Counted from the stretch's first letter, positions 8,483 to 16,559 are shown. The stretch is 64,000 bases of DNA from JAJDOD01 sp050299835 (GCA_050299835.1 JBNKWP010000011.1:38640-102639), one strand, 5' to 3'. Numbers and translations: made by a program. The notes: generated by a model from the letters alone, not told the origin.

Positions 8483-9120
8483 CCGATCTGAACAGCCTTT
8501 GGGACGATGCGTCGGTGCCGGTGGTGCTGCGCAGTACGGTCACGTCGCCCTTTGGCCGAAAAGTGCGAATGGCGCTGATCGCACTCGGGATGGAGGCCCG
8601 GGTCACGCTGGACCCCGCCGACACGCTGGATGCGGATGACAGCCTGCGCGTGCAGAACCCGCTGGGCAAGATGCCCTGCCTGCTGATTGGCGATGAGGCG
8701 TTCTTTGACAGCCACGTGATCCTCGAGATGCTGGATGTGCTGTCGGGGGGCGGTTTGATGCCGGGGCAGGGGGTGGAGCGATTTCGCGCCCTGACCCGTG
8801 CCCGACTTGCCGACGGGATCACCGAAGCGGCGCTTCTGGTCACCTATGAAGGGCGGTTTCGCGATCCCGACATGGTGTCGGACAAATGGCTGGATCATCA
8901 ACGTGGAAAGATGCGTCGCGCCTTGGCGATGTTCGACGCCGCGCCGCCCGACACGGCCCAAGCGGATCTGGTCAGCATCACACTGGCCGCTTGCCTTGGC
9001 TATCTCGAATGGCGTCAGCCGCTGGAGTGGCGCACCGAGTTTTCCGGCCTTACCGCTTGGCTGGACCGTTTTGCCACGGCTCAACCCTGCTGGGCCGCAA
9101 CTGAAGGGACCCCGAGATGA
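8479..9120 (+). CDS. Glutathione S-transferase family protein
   Basis: A 213-residue GST-fold protein. The N-terminal thioredoxin-like half is clear: a short strand, the segment STVTSPFGRKVRMALIALGM with the catalytic Ser/Thr region, then a cis-proline-type NPLGKMPCL and the FDSHVILEML glutathione-contact helix. A helical C-terminal half follows. The start is GTG at 8479, overlapping the dctM stop. The context (TRAP importer, CMD-like protein, LigI-like hydrolase, SDR) suggests a glutathione-dependent isomerase or thiol-transfer step in a catabolic pathway rather than detoxification; the reaction is not known. Confidence 0.75.
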   Translation: MTDLNSLWDDASVPVVLRSTVTSPFGRKVRMALIALGMEARVTLDPADTLDADDSLRVQNPLGKMPCLLIGDEAFFDSHVILEMLDVLSGGGLMPGQGVERFRALTRARLADGITEAALLVTYEGRFRDPDMVSDKWLDHQRGKMRRALAMFDAAPPDTAQADLVSITLAACLGYLEWRQPLEWRTEFSGLTAWLDRFATAQPCWAATEGTPR

Positions 9121-9689
9121 GCCGATGGCCCGAGCAACGCCTGACCGCGCCTGATCCCGCGACATACGACGCGCGGCAGCAGGAAATCCATGACGCGATC
9201 GCCAGCGGGCCGCGCGGCGGTGTCCGGGGGCCGCTGGCCGTCTGGCTGCACCGTCCGGAACTGGCCGCGAAGGCGCAGGATCTGGGGCGCTATTGCCGGT
9301 ATGATACCGTGCTGGGCGAAAAGCTGTCGGAACTGGCGATCATTGTCACGGGGCGGATCTTCGGCTCGGAATACGAATGGCAGATCCACAAGGGCTTTGC
9401 CCTGAAGGCCGGTCTGTCCCCGGAGGTGGTCGAGGCGATCCGGCTGAACCAGCGCCCGGTTTTTGACGATCCGGCGCAGGAGGTGGTGCACGATGTTGCC
9501 CGCTCAGCGCATGAGCTGCGCCATGTGGATGATGCCCTGTATGCCCGCGCAGTGGAGGTGATAGGGGAGCCGGCGCTTGTCGATCTGATCGGGCTGCTGG
9601 GCTATTACACCCTGATTTCCCTGACCATCAATGTCTTCAAGGTCCCGCCCATGGGCGAGGATCCTGCGCCGGAGTTGCAAGATGACTGA
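9117..9689 (+). CDS. Carboxymuconolactone decarboxylase family protein
   Basis: A 190-residue all-helical protein of the CMD fold. The core motif is visible mid-protein: KLSELAIIVTGRIFGSEYEW followed by IHKGFALKAGL, where the Glu and His are the usual conserved polar residues. There is no AhpD-type CxxC pair, so a peroxidase role is unlikely. It overlaps the GST gene by 4 bases and the amidohydrolase gene by 8. A role in decarboxylating or hydrolysing a lactone intermediate is plausible given the next gene, but many family members are uncharacterised. Confidence 0.78.
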   Translation: MSRWPEQRLTAPDPATYDARQQEIHDAIASGPRGGVRGPLAVWLHRPELAAKAQDLGRYCRYDTVLGEKLSELAIIVTGRIFGSEYEWQIHKGFALKAGLSPEVVEAIRLNQRPVFDDPAQEVVHDVARSAHELRHVDDALYARAVEVIGEPALVDLIGLLGYYTLISLTINVFKVPPMGEDPAPELQDD

Positions 9690-10557
9690 CCGTCCCCTGA
9701 CATGGAAGCAAGACCCACGCATGACCACGGCCGTGCTGCCGAAAGGGGCGACGGATTGTCATTGCCATGTCTTCGGTCCGACGAGTCGCTTTCCCTATAC
9801 GGATACCAATAGCTACAAACCCGCCGACGCGCCGAAAGAGGCGCTTTTTGCCCTGCATGATCGTATGGGGATCGACCGCTGTGTGATCGTGCAATCCGCC
9901 GTGCATGGCTATGACAACAGTGTCGTGGTCGATGCGATGGAGGCGCGCCCGGGGCGGTATCTGGGCATCGCGCTGGCACCGCCGGATGTGGACGATGCCA
10001 CGCTCGATACGCTGGCGGCGCAGGGGTTCAGGGGCATGCGGTTCAACTACATGGCGCATCTTGCGCCCGGTGCGAGCGATGACGCGCTGCGCGCGCTGGC
10101 GCCGCGTCTGGCGGATCGGGGTATGCATTTGCAGGTGCATATGGAAGCCGGTCTGATCGAGAGCCTGACCCCGGTTCTGACCGGTTTGCCGGTGACGGTG
10201 GTGATCGACCATTTTGGCCGCATTGATGCCTCCAAAGGGATGGATCAGGCCCCCTATCAGGCTCTGCTGCACCTGCTGGATCATGCGAATATGTGGTGCA
10301 AGGTGTCGGGCTCCGAGCGGGCCTCGCGACAGGAACCGCCCTATGCCGATGCGATGCCCTTTGCCCGCGAGATCGTCGCGCGGTTTGGCGACCGGGTGGT
10401 TTGGGGCACCGACTGGCCGCATCCGAATTATCGCGCCGATCCGCCGGACGATGGCGACCTTTTCGACCTTCTGCCCCAGATCGCGCCGGGTGCGGCGGCG
10501 CTGCAGGCGCTGATGGTCGACAACCCCACCAAACTCTACCGCTTTGAGGAGACCTGA
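9682..10557 (+). CDS. Amidohydrolase family protein, LigI-like (2-pyrone-4,6-dicarboxylate lactonase-like)
   Basis: A 291-residue TIM-barrel hydrolase of the amidohydrolase-2 superfamily. The first strand carries the metal-type motif DCHCHVFGP followed by RFPYTDTNSY, which closely fits the LigI/2-pyrone-4,6-dicarboxylate lactonase group. Later barrel motifs HFGRIDA and GTDWPHPNY are also typical. The ATG at 9682 is chosen because GGAG lies 7 bases upstream and it overlaps the previous stop by 8 bases. LigI opens a pyrone dicarboxylate in the protocatechuate 4,5-cleavage route; related enzymes act on sugar lactones, so the substrate stays open. Confidence 0.8.
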   Translation: MTDRPLTWKQDPRMTTAVLPKGATDCHCHVFGPTSRFPYTDTNSYKPADAPKEALFALHDRMGIDRCVIVQSAVHGYDNSVVVDAMEARPGRYLGIALAPPDVDDATLDTLAAQGFRGMRFNYMAHLAPGASDDALRALAPRLADRGMHLQVHMEAGLIESLTPVLTGLPVTVVIDHFGRIDASKGMDQAPYQALLHLLDHANMWCKVSGSERASRQEPPYADAMPFAREIVARFGDRVVWGTDWPHPNYRADPPDDGDLFDLLPQIAPGAAALQALMVDNPTKLYRFEET

Positions 10558-10558
10558 C

Positions 10559-11359
10559 ATGGCCGGACGTCTGGACGGAAAAATTGCCATTGTGACCGGC
10601 GCGGGCTGCGTCGGGCCGGGCTGGGGCAACGGGCGCGCGACCTGTGTGCGGTTTGCCGAAGAGGGGGCGAAGATATTTGCCGTCGACCTGCGCGCCGACA
10701 CGATGGAAGAAACCCTGAGCCGTGTGCGGGCGGCGGGCGGCGAGATCGAGCCATATCTGTGTGACGTGACCGACCGCGCTGCGGTCGAGGCCATGGTGGC
10801 CGCCTGTGTCGAACGCTTTGGCGGAGTTGATATTCTGGTCAACAATGTCGGCGGCTCGGCCAAAGGGGGTGCGACCAATCTCGACGAGAAAGGCTGGGAC
10901 CGGCAGATGGATTTCAACCTGAAAAGCGTCTATCTGACCTGCCGCTCGGTGCTGCCTCATATGTCCAAACAGGGCTCGGGCGCGATCGTGAACACGGCCT
11001 CAACCTCGGGCATTCGATATACAGGCTCGCCGCAGGTGGCCTATGCCGCCGCCAAGGCGGCGATCATCCATTTTTCCAGGGTGACGGCTGTGGAATTCGC
11101 GCCGAAAGGCGTGCGGGTGAACACGGTCGTACCGGGGCAATTGCACACGCCGATGGTCGAGACGCGGCTGGCAGGTCAGCGATCCGGCGGCGATGTGGAC
11201 GCGCTGCTGGCTTCGCGGGTCAAACGCATTCCGCTGGGCTGGATGGGAGACGGGCGCGACACGGCCAACGCCGCGCTATTTCTGTGCTCGGACGAGGCGC
11301 GCTTTGTCACAGCGACGGAGATCATCGTTGATGGCGGCATGAGCGCGCGCTGCGATTGA
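10559..11359 (+). CDS. Short-chain dehydrogenase/reductase
   Basis: A 266-residue SDR. The cofactor motif TGAGCVGPGWGNG is near the N-terminus and is a slightly extended form of TGxxxGxG; NNVGG follows, then the catalytic Ser (STSG), Tyr and Lys (YAAAK). The ATG at 10559 overlaps nothing but lies 1 base after the upstream stop, with GAGGAG as ribosome-binding site; an ATG at 10544 would give a short unsupported leader. As last gene of the TRAP operon it probably oxidises a hydroxy intermediate with NAD(P). A terminator-like hairpin follows at 11381. Confidence 0.87.
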   Translation: MAGRLDGKIAIVTGAGCVGPGWGNGRATCVRFAEEGAKIFAVDLRADTMEETLSRVRAAGGEIEPYLCDVTDRAAVEAMVAACVERFGGVDILVNNVGGSAKGGATNLDEKGWDRQMDFNLKSVYLTCRSVLPHMSKQGSGAIVNTASTSGIRYTGSPQVAYAAAKAAIIHFSRVTAVEFAPKGVRVNTVVPGQLHTPMVETRLAGQRSGGDVDALLASRVKRIPLGWMGDGRDTANAALFLCSDEARFVTATEIIVDGGMSARCD

Positions 11360-11380
11360 TTCTGACAGTCTTTGAGGGCT

Positions 11381-11408
11381 GAACGCCTCGCGCTATTGCG
11401 GGGCGTTC
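11381..11408 (+). terminator. Terminator-like hairpin after the SDR gene
   Basis: GAACGCCTCGC pairs with GCGGGGCGTTC (11 base pairs, one G-T) around a 6-base loop, 21 bases after the SDR stop. The T tract is weak (TGCGTGTTT), so termination may be partial or Rho-assisted. Confidence 0.6.
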
Positions 11409-11446
11409 CTGCGTGTTTCACGGGCGTCGTGCTGCTCCCGGTCTGA

Positions 11447-11586
11447 ATGCCGCTATATCAGTGGCGGCATGGGCCGTTCGGAGACCTGACCAGCTACAGC
11501 GGAGAGGGACATTTCCTGACCCGGCCAAAGAATGCCGCGCCGTCACGCACGCTGATCAAGAACCTCGGCTGGATGTGTAGCTGCAT
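11447..11586 (+). pseudogene. Remnant of a LysR (GcvA-like) C-terminus
   Basis: This frame reads GPFGDL, then SGEGHFLTRPK and TLIKNLGWMCSCIQ. The pattern matches the end of GcvA-type LysR proteins (APF ... GESYYLTWPK ... LLKFLDWI), including the intact LysR gene on the other strand just downstream. An in-frame TGA lies directly upstream (11444), so no start or DNA-binding domain is present. The fragment is tail-to-tail with the intact gene and the frame runs on into it. It is best read as decay of a second regulator. Confidence 0.5.
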
Positions 11587-12567
11587 TCAGGTCGAGAACC
11601 CGGAACGCGACTGTGGCGACTCGCCCTCGATCAGCTGATCCGGCGTCATCGCCGGTTCGTCACCGCAATCCTCGTCAGGCGCAAAGTGGATGCGGATCCA
11701 GTCGAGGAATTTCAGCAGCGGCGAGGATGGCGGTTCGTCCTTCGGCCATGTCAGGTAATAGCTTTCGCCGGTCCGGCACCCCTGGTCGAACGGGGCCACC
11801 AGCGTTTCGGTGCGCAGTTGCATCTGGACGAAATGGCGGTTTGCGATCGCGACACCCAGGCCCATGAGCGCGCCCTCATAGGCCAGCGCGCTGTTCTCGA
11901 ACATCAGCCGGTTCTTCGGAGCGAACTCCGCGCCGACCGAGTCCAGCCACGACAACCAGTCCTTTGGCCGGGCCATCGAGTGCAGCAGTTTGACCTTTGC
12001 AAGGTCATCTATGTGGCCGAGGGGGTTTTCGGCAAGGAAGCCGGGCGAACAGACCGGGATCAGTTCCATATCCGCCAGCTTCTCGGCATGCAGGCCGGGC
12101 CAATTGCCGTCGCCGCCGCGAATCGCTGCGTCCAGGTTGTCCGTGTCGAAATCCGCCGCTTCGGGTGACGAGGACAGGCGCACTTCGATGCGGGGATGCG
12201 CCTTGTGGAAATCCGCGAGCCTCGGCATCAGCCAGCCGCGCGAAAAAGTGACATAAGACTGGATGGCCAGAATGTTGCGCTGGCCCCGGCGTGACACGGT
12301 CTTCGTCGCGTCCTCGATGTCCTGAAAGGCCTGGCCGACACCTTTGAACAACTGGATGCCCTCGCGTGTCAGTTCGATACCGCGGTTGAGGCGACGGAAC
12401 AGGGTGACGCCCATGTAATCCTCGAGCACCCGAACCTGTCGGCTGACAGCGACCTGGCTGACGTTCAGCTCTTCTGCTGCGAGGGTCAGGCTGTTGTGAC
12501 GCGCGGCCGCCTCGAACGCCTTGAGCGGATTGAGAGGAGGGAGCGTGCGGTTGGGAATAGTGGGCAT
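11587..12567 (-). CDS. LysR family regulator, GcvA-like
   Basis: A 326-residue LysR protein of the GcvA/TrpI subgroup: LNPLKAFEAAARHNSLTLAA in the N-terminal helix-turn-helix, then VSQVAVSRQVRVLEDYMG, and the typical C-terminal GESYYLTWPK segment. It is a lone gene on the minus strand, divergent across about 320 bases from the DUF983 gene and convergent with the SDR operon. Its target is unclear; GcvA-type regulators often control a divergent gene, but here the divergent partner is a small membrane protein with no obvious link. Confidence 0.87.
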   Translation of the reverse strand: MPTIPNRTLPPLNPLKAFEAAARHNSLTLAAEELNVSQVAVSRQVRVLEDYMGVTLFRRLNRGIELTREGIQLFKGVGQAFQDIEDATKTVSRRGQRNILAIQSYVTFSRGWLMPRLADFHKAHPRIEVRLSSSPEAADFDTDNLDAAIRGGDGNWPGLHAEKLADMELIPVCSPGFLAENPLGHIDDLAKVKLLHSMARPKDWLSWLDSVGAEFAPKNRLMFENSALAYEGALMGLGVAIANRHFVQMQLRTETLVAPFDQGCRTGESYYLTWPKDEPPSSPLLKFLDWIRIHFAPDEDCGDEPAMTPDQLIEGESPQSRSGFST

Positions 12568-12891
12568 TTCAGCATCCCATGCAGTGCGAGAGGAGCGGGC
12601 GCAAAATTGCCTGCACTGGGGAACCAGCCAATCGCCCTACATAATCAACAAGTTCTTCTGTCAGCCACTATGGCTTGGAATGCTGGTTCGGTCAATCTTG
12701 GGTGGATCCGAATGCGACTGGCGACGGATGCGGTCATTCGCATTGGGATCGATTTGCTCAACTCGGTCCTTCAAAGGCGGGGACAAAATGACACATTCTC
12801 AATACAATATTCTAATTGCATGTGAGATGTTGCAAGCAGCGCGGCCCGGAGGGTCGCATCGAACCGCGGCACGGAATCAAGGAGTACCGTG
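12568..12891. other. Divergent gap between LysR and DUF983 genes
   Basis: It holds CAGTGC/GCACTG (about 12576-12612) and AATGCGA/TCGCATT inverted repeats, either of which could be a LysR site, and a small open frame at 12788-12892 described separately. No stronger structure was seen. Confidence 0.35.
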
Positions 12892-12892
12892 A
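12788..12892 (+). CDS. Possible 34-codon leader ORF coupled to DUF983
   Basis: ATG at 12788 has GGCGGGG just upstream and opens 34 codons (MTHSQYNILIACEMLQAARP...) that stop in TGA at 12890-12892, overlapping the DUF983 ATG in TGATG. The arrangement allows translational coupling. I recognise no homologue, and the AT-rich first third could equally be the 5' untranslated region. Treat as a candidate only. Confidence 0.25.
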   Translation: MTHSQYNILIACEMLQAARPGGSHRTAARNQGVP

Positions 12893-13326
12893 TGTCCAAC
12901 ACCAGAGCCACCCAGGACGCGCCGCATGACCTGCGCGCGGCGCTGAAGCGCGGAGTTCGGTGCAAATGCCCGAACTGCGGCAAGGGTGCCGTGTTCAGGG
13001 GCTATTTGAAGGTGCGGTCCGAATGCGAAGCCTGCGGCCTCGATCTCACCCCGCAACGTGCCGATGACGGTCCTGCCTGTGTCGTGATTCTGCTGGTCGG
13101 GCACCTGGTTGGTTTTACTCTGCCGGTGGTCTTCGAGGCTTTCCGTGGAAATCCCTTGCTCATCGCCTGCCTGCTGTCGGCGATGGCCATCATCTTGTCG
13201 CTGGTCCTGTTACCGCCGGTGAAGTCGATGTTCGTAGCGTTTCAGTGGGCGAAGGGGATGCACGGCTTTGGGCGAAGGCAAGCCGTCGCAGTTACCCAAG
13301 AAACGCGCTGTGCTGAAGGCTGTTGA
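12892..13326 (+). CDS. DUF983 family membrane protein
   Basis: A 144-residue protein of the DUF983 family. The N-terminal half has two zinc-ribbon-like pairs, CKCPNCGKG and CEACG, followed by RADDGPACVVI and two membrane helices (about 70-90 and 95-118). Function is unknown for the family. AAGGAG 7 bases upstream decides the ATG at 12892 over the GTG at 12889. The 3' end overlaps the convergent MocR-type gene by 35 bases, so their transcripts must overlap. Confidence 0.83.
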   Translation: MSNTRATQDAPHDLRAALKRGVRCKCPNCGKGAVFRGYLKVRSECEACGLDLTPQRADDGPACVVILLVGHLVGFTLPVVFEAFRGNPLLIACLLSAMAIILSLVLLPPVKSMFVAFQWAKGMHGFGRRQAVAVTQETRCAEGC

Positions 13327-14662
13327 CCAGGAGATGGAGGTTCGCCCCGAGCGCCTCGCGTGACTGTGACCCGCCAAGGCAAAGACGAACCTCATCGCCA
13401 GGTGTGATCCCGACGCTGAAAGCGTCCGACGGCATGATCCCGATCGGACATCCGGCCATCCGGGCGATGAGGTCTGCGCGGCCGATGCCCTCGGGCAGGG
13501 AGAGCCAGATGTTGAAGGCGTTCTCTGCCCCCTGAAAGTCGAAACCCTCAAGCACTTCGCGCGCAATGGCCTGCCTTGCAGAGGTTTCCGACCGGATGAA
13601 GCGCCTGATTTGGTCGGCGGTGCCGTCCTCGATCCATTGGGTTGCCAGCGCGGTGGAAATCGGCGAGGCCATGACGGCCTGCACCTTGAGCGCCTGCCCC
13701 AGCGAGTAAGCCAGTTTGGCCGTGGGCGCGACCGTGTAGGCCAGCCGCAGCCCGGCACCGAGACATTTCGCCAGCCCGCCGATGTGCCAGGTCAGGTCCG
13801 GTGCCGAGACGGCAATCGGCGCGGGCGCCTTTGCCGGGATGAAGCCATAGGCGTCGTCTTCGATCAAGGGCAGGCCGTGTTCGTCAAGTACTTCTGAAAT
13901 GGCAAGCCGCCGGTCCGCAGGGATCGTCAGAGTGGTCGGGTTCTGCAATGTTGGGTTGAGGTACAGCGCCTTTGGGCGGTGTTGTTTGATCGCAGCAGAG
14001 AGCGCGTCAGGCAGGATGCCGTCGCGATCCATCTCGATCCCGATCAGTCTCAGGCCACGCCGACATGCGATGTTGCGGAAGCCGGGATAGGTGATTTGCT
14101 CGCACAAGACGCTGTCGCCGGGCTTGGTCAGGATGGTCAGGATGGCGCAGATCGTGCTGTGCGCCCCCGGCGAGATCACCAGCCGCGAGCTGCTGGGGAT
14201 CATGCCGCGCAAGCCAAGCCAGGTCGACGCCGCTGCCTTGTCCTTGTCCGAGCCGGTCGAGGATTGATAGCGCAACAGCTGCAACAGGTTGGCCGAGACA
14301 TAGTCCAGCCCGCCGCGCATGTCGGCGATCAGGCCCGGATCGGTGGGTTCGGGCGGCAGGTTCATCGACAGGTCTTCGTCGGCAAGACGCAAAGGATCGG
14401 GGCCGGTCATGGTCTCGGCCGGTTTCGCCACGAATGTACCGCGCCCCACATGGCTGGTGAGAAGGCCGCGTGACTGCGCTTCGGCATAACCGCGCGACAC
14501 GGTGGTGAAGTCAATTCCCAGACGCTTGGCCAGTTGTCTTTGCGGGGGCAGGCGGTTGCCCGGTGACAGACGCCCGTCGCGGACATCCTGTTCGATGGCA
14601 TCCGCAATCGCAATGTAGCGCGGCTTGCCGTTGGGCTCGGCCTGTGGCGTCCAGTCAATCAT
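13292..14662 (-). CDS. MocR/PdxR-type GntR regulator with aminotransferase domain
   Basis: A 456-residue fusion. Residues ~15-80 form a GntR winged helix (YIAIADAIEQDVRDGRLSPG, then LPPQRQLAKRLGIDFTTVSR); the rest is a class I aminotransferase fold with PLP-site landmarks DDAYGF and, for the Schiff-base lysine, GGLAKCLGAGLRLAY. ATG 14662 is chosen because GGAG lies 8 bases before it; ATG 14674 adds four residues and lacks a site. MocR proteins sense PLP or PLP adducts of amino compounds. No transporter or enzyme gene is divergent from it now, so its target may have been lost. Confidence 0.87.
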   Translation of the reverse strand: MIDWTPQAEPNGKPRYIAIADAIEQDVRDGRLSPGNRLPPQRQLAKRLGIDFTTVSRGYAEAQSRGLLTSHVGRGTFVAKPAETMTGPDPLRLADEDLSMNLPPEPTDPGLIADMRGGLDYVSANLLQLLRYQSSTGSDKDKAAASTWLGLRGMIPSSSRLVISPGAHSTICAILTILTKPGDSVLCEQITYPGFRNIACRRGLRLIGIEMDRDGILPDALSAAIKQHRPKALYLNPTLQNPTTLTIPADRRLAISEVLDEHGLPLIEDDAYGFIPAKAPAPIAVSAPDLTWHIGGLAKCLGAGLRLAYTVAPTAKLAYSLGQALKVQAVMASPISTALATQWIEDGTADQIRRFIRSETSARQAIAREVLEGFDFQGAENAFNIWLSLPEGIGRADLIARMAGCPIGIMPSDAFSVGITPGDEVRLCLGGSQSREALGANLHLLVNSLQHSAFLG

Positions 14663-14776
14663 GAAGGTCTCCATCGTCACGGCTTGATAGCCAACGATTC
14701 GCGGATATTGAAGTCGATTGTATGGATGGTGCGATGCGCTGCAGGTTTGCATCGGACTTGGTCCAGATCCCCATTC

Positions 14777-14811
14777 CAACTCGGCCGATGAGCCTGGCGC
14801 AGGCCGAGTTG
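14777..14811. repeat. Perfect 10-base inverted repeat upstream of MocR gene
   Basis: CAACTCGGCC (14777-14786) and GGCCGAGTTG (14802-14811) are exact complements around 15 bases. No T tract follows on either strand, so it is more likely an operator or an old attenuator than a terminator. It lies about 115 bases upstream of the MocR start. Confidence 0.55.
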
Positions 14812-14879
14812 CAAGATCAAGAACGCACAAATCGGAACAAATATTGAATGCATGAAGGAATTTCGAATGGTCACTTCAG

Positions 14880-14944
14880 TGCGGGGGGAAACGGGTTTGG
14901 CACATCGCTGCGGAACCGATGAACAGGAGACTCAACCCCCCGCA
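14880..14944. other. Long-range G/C stem enclosing a 47-base structured insert
   Basis: TGCGGGGGG (14880-14888) is the exact complement of CCCCCCGCA (14936-14944). The enclosed bases can form further short helices (for example ATCG/CGAT around 14904-14920). The insert contains ACAGGAGAC, which resembles part of a B12 box, but the order of elements does not fit a cobalamin riboswitch. Possible structured RNA or a relic; function unknown. Confidence 0.35.
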
Positions 14945-15062
14945 GTCGCAAAAGAAGCACATGAAGACGCAGAAATGATTTTGGAGGACGTCAAAGCCGA
15001 CGAAGCCGTGAAGTCGCTTGTGACCCTTCATACAGTTGCTTTAGAAGGGTCCATCGGTCTGG

Positions 15063-15176
15063 TTAATGTTTTTTAGGCAATCCGCCTGCAACGAAAAGAC
15101 TTCGGGACGTCGAACCTTCCCGTGTGACGCTGGGCATTCTGCGCGGTTTCCCGACGATGGTCATTCCGAAGATCAT
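15063..15176 (-). pseudogene. Truncated 5' end of a lost operon gene
   Basis: ATG at 15176 has a strong GGGAGG site 5 bases upstream and opens 37 codons (MIFGMTIVGKPRRMPSVTRE...) before TAA. It follows the livGF remnant in the same direction, as a next operon gene would. The good start signal with a very short frame suggests the first ~20 codons of a real gene joined to unrelated sequence. I do not recognise the product. Confidence 0.35.
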
Positions 15177-15178
15177 GG

Positions 15179-15815
15179 TTACCTCCCTTGCTCCGGTTGC
15201 GTCTTGAGAGGAACACGGTACCCCACGGTCATGTCGAGGAACAGCTTGCGCCCTTCGGGCACCAGCGCCAAACCGGATCCACGCGCAGATGGCTGGGCAA
15301 ATGCGTAATGTCGGTGCCGCTCAGGTGCACGATCCCGGCCTTGACCGGGTTGGCGCCCGCCAGTGCCCGCAGAAGCGTTGTCTTGCCCGCGCCATTGGCG
15401 CCGACATGGGCAGGGATCTCTCCCTGTTCGACATTGAAGCTTACATCGTGCACGGCACGGAATTGGCCATAGCGCACATCCAGATCGGTAACGCCTAGAA
15501 TGCACATTCCGGCACCCCCGAGATAGGCCGAGACGACCTGCGCGTCGGACATGACCGTGTCCGTGTCGCCCTCGGCGATGATGCGGCCGGCATCCATGCA
15601 GACCAGCCGTTCGGCAACCTGCAGAAGAATGTGGACGACATATTCGATCCAGACGATGCCGATGCCGCGCGCGTGCAGGCTGCGGATTGTGTCCACCAGT
15701 TCGGAGGCCTCGGCATCGGTCAGCCCGCCACCGATTTCGTCGAGCAACAGCAGGCGAGGCGAGGTGGCCAGCGCGCGCGAGTTCGAGCCGCTTGCGGTCC
15801 AGCAGGCCGGGACTT
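15179..15815 (-). pseudogene. Decayed fused LivG-LivF ATPase of a branched-chain-type ABC importer
   Basis: The minus strand carries the C-terminal part of a LivG-type ATPase: GLLDRKRLELARA, Walker B LLLLDEIGGGLTDAEAS, then IVWIEYVVHILLQVAERL. It runs without a stop into a LivF-type N-terminus (MCILGVTDLDVRYG, Walker A ANGAGKTTLL). Two frameshifts are visible: one in the GCGCGCGC run near 15770-15780 (about 2 bases missing) splits RLELARA from LATSPRL, and one near 15285 splits LPSHLRV from SGLALVPEGRKLF. Homology ends at 15224 after LFLDMTV. The N-terminal half of LivG is absent. Not functional. Confidence 0.75.
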
Positions 15816-15842
15816 TGCATGACACGACAAATCGATTGACTT

Positions 15843-16559
15843 GTGGCGACACAGGGAATGTCGGCAAGGATGTGGGATACATGGGAAGTCTGGCGCGAGC
15901 AATTGTGGTCGCGTTTCGTGCGACTGGAAAGTTCATGCGACGACGACGGCTTTTTGGGTCATGTCAGCGAACCGGTGGCCAATTCCTGTCTGTTGTCGAC
16001 CGTGCATTCGACGACACAGGTGAGCGAGCGCACTGCCGCTCACCTGCGCCTGCCGCGCGAACGGCTTGCAGAGCGGCTGTCCAGCCTGAGTCGAGTGACC
16101 GCGCGACGTTTCAACGGTAGGGCGGAGGCGGGCATGTTGGCCACCGGCTTCATTCGCCAAATGGTCCACAACGGAGCCAATCTGACCGACACAGACCTGC
16201 GCGACATGCAAACCGCCACAGCACAGATGCTGGCGACCGCGATGCAGCAATGCATGGAGGGACCTCTCGACGCTCAATCCCAGCGGTTGGAGCAGATCAA
16301 GCGCAGACTTCATGCGCAACTGCGCGACCCCGATCTTGATTTTGACCAGATCGCATCAGACGAGCGTTCCGCCAGCGATTTTGCTCCAGCGCGCGGTCGT
16401 GGGGCAGCGGGAATTGAGCGACGCTGCCCGCAAGGTCAGCATGCGGAACGTCGACTGAATCTTTTCCAGAAAACGGGCGAGGGCGGTCGCCTGGTGAACA
16501 AGTCAGACGGGGCTTCAGGCGGTTTCGTTGAGTGTGGCGAGAACAACGTCGCCGCCTGA
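15843..16559 (+). pseudogene. AraC family regulator gene with broken DNA-binding domain
   Basis: The first ~150 codons fit the AraC-binding-like sensor domain of AraC regulators (MWDTWEVWREQLWSRFVRLE at 15870, then GFLGHV and VHSTTQVSERT). A linker helix follows (QRLEQIKRRLHAQLRDPDLDFDQIAS), which normally leads into the first helix-turn-helix. After that the frame turns into low-complexity Arg/Gly sequence with no helix-turn-helix in any frame I tried. The protein would be 238 residues instead of about 320. I read it as a decayed regulator of the lost liv-type operon beside it. Confidence 0.5.

Larger units (their letters stand above)
14663..15062. other. Non-coding stretch upstream of the MocR gene
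   Basis: About 400 bases without a supported gene. A 74-codon plus frame at 14852-15076 has no recognisable family and no ribosome-binding site. The stretch contains two strong inverted repeats (14777-14811 and 14880-14944, listed separately). It separates an intact regulator from a decayed transporter operon. Confidence 0.45.

Noticed and set aside
14881..14960. Possible cobalamin riboswitch (ACAGGAGAC near 14923)
   Set aside because: The B12-box-like piece precedes the C-rich segment instead of following it, and no corrin-related gene is downstream.
14852..15076. 74-codon plus-strand frame
   Set aside because: No ribosome-binding site, no recognised family, and it overlaps the structured repeats and the truncated gene start on the other strand.
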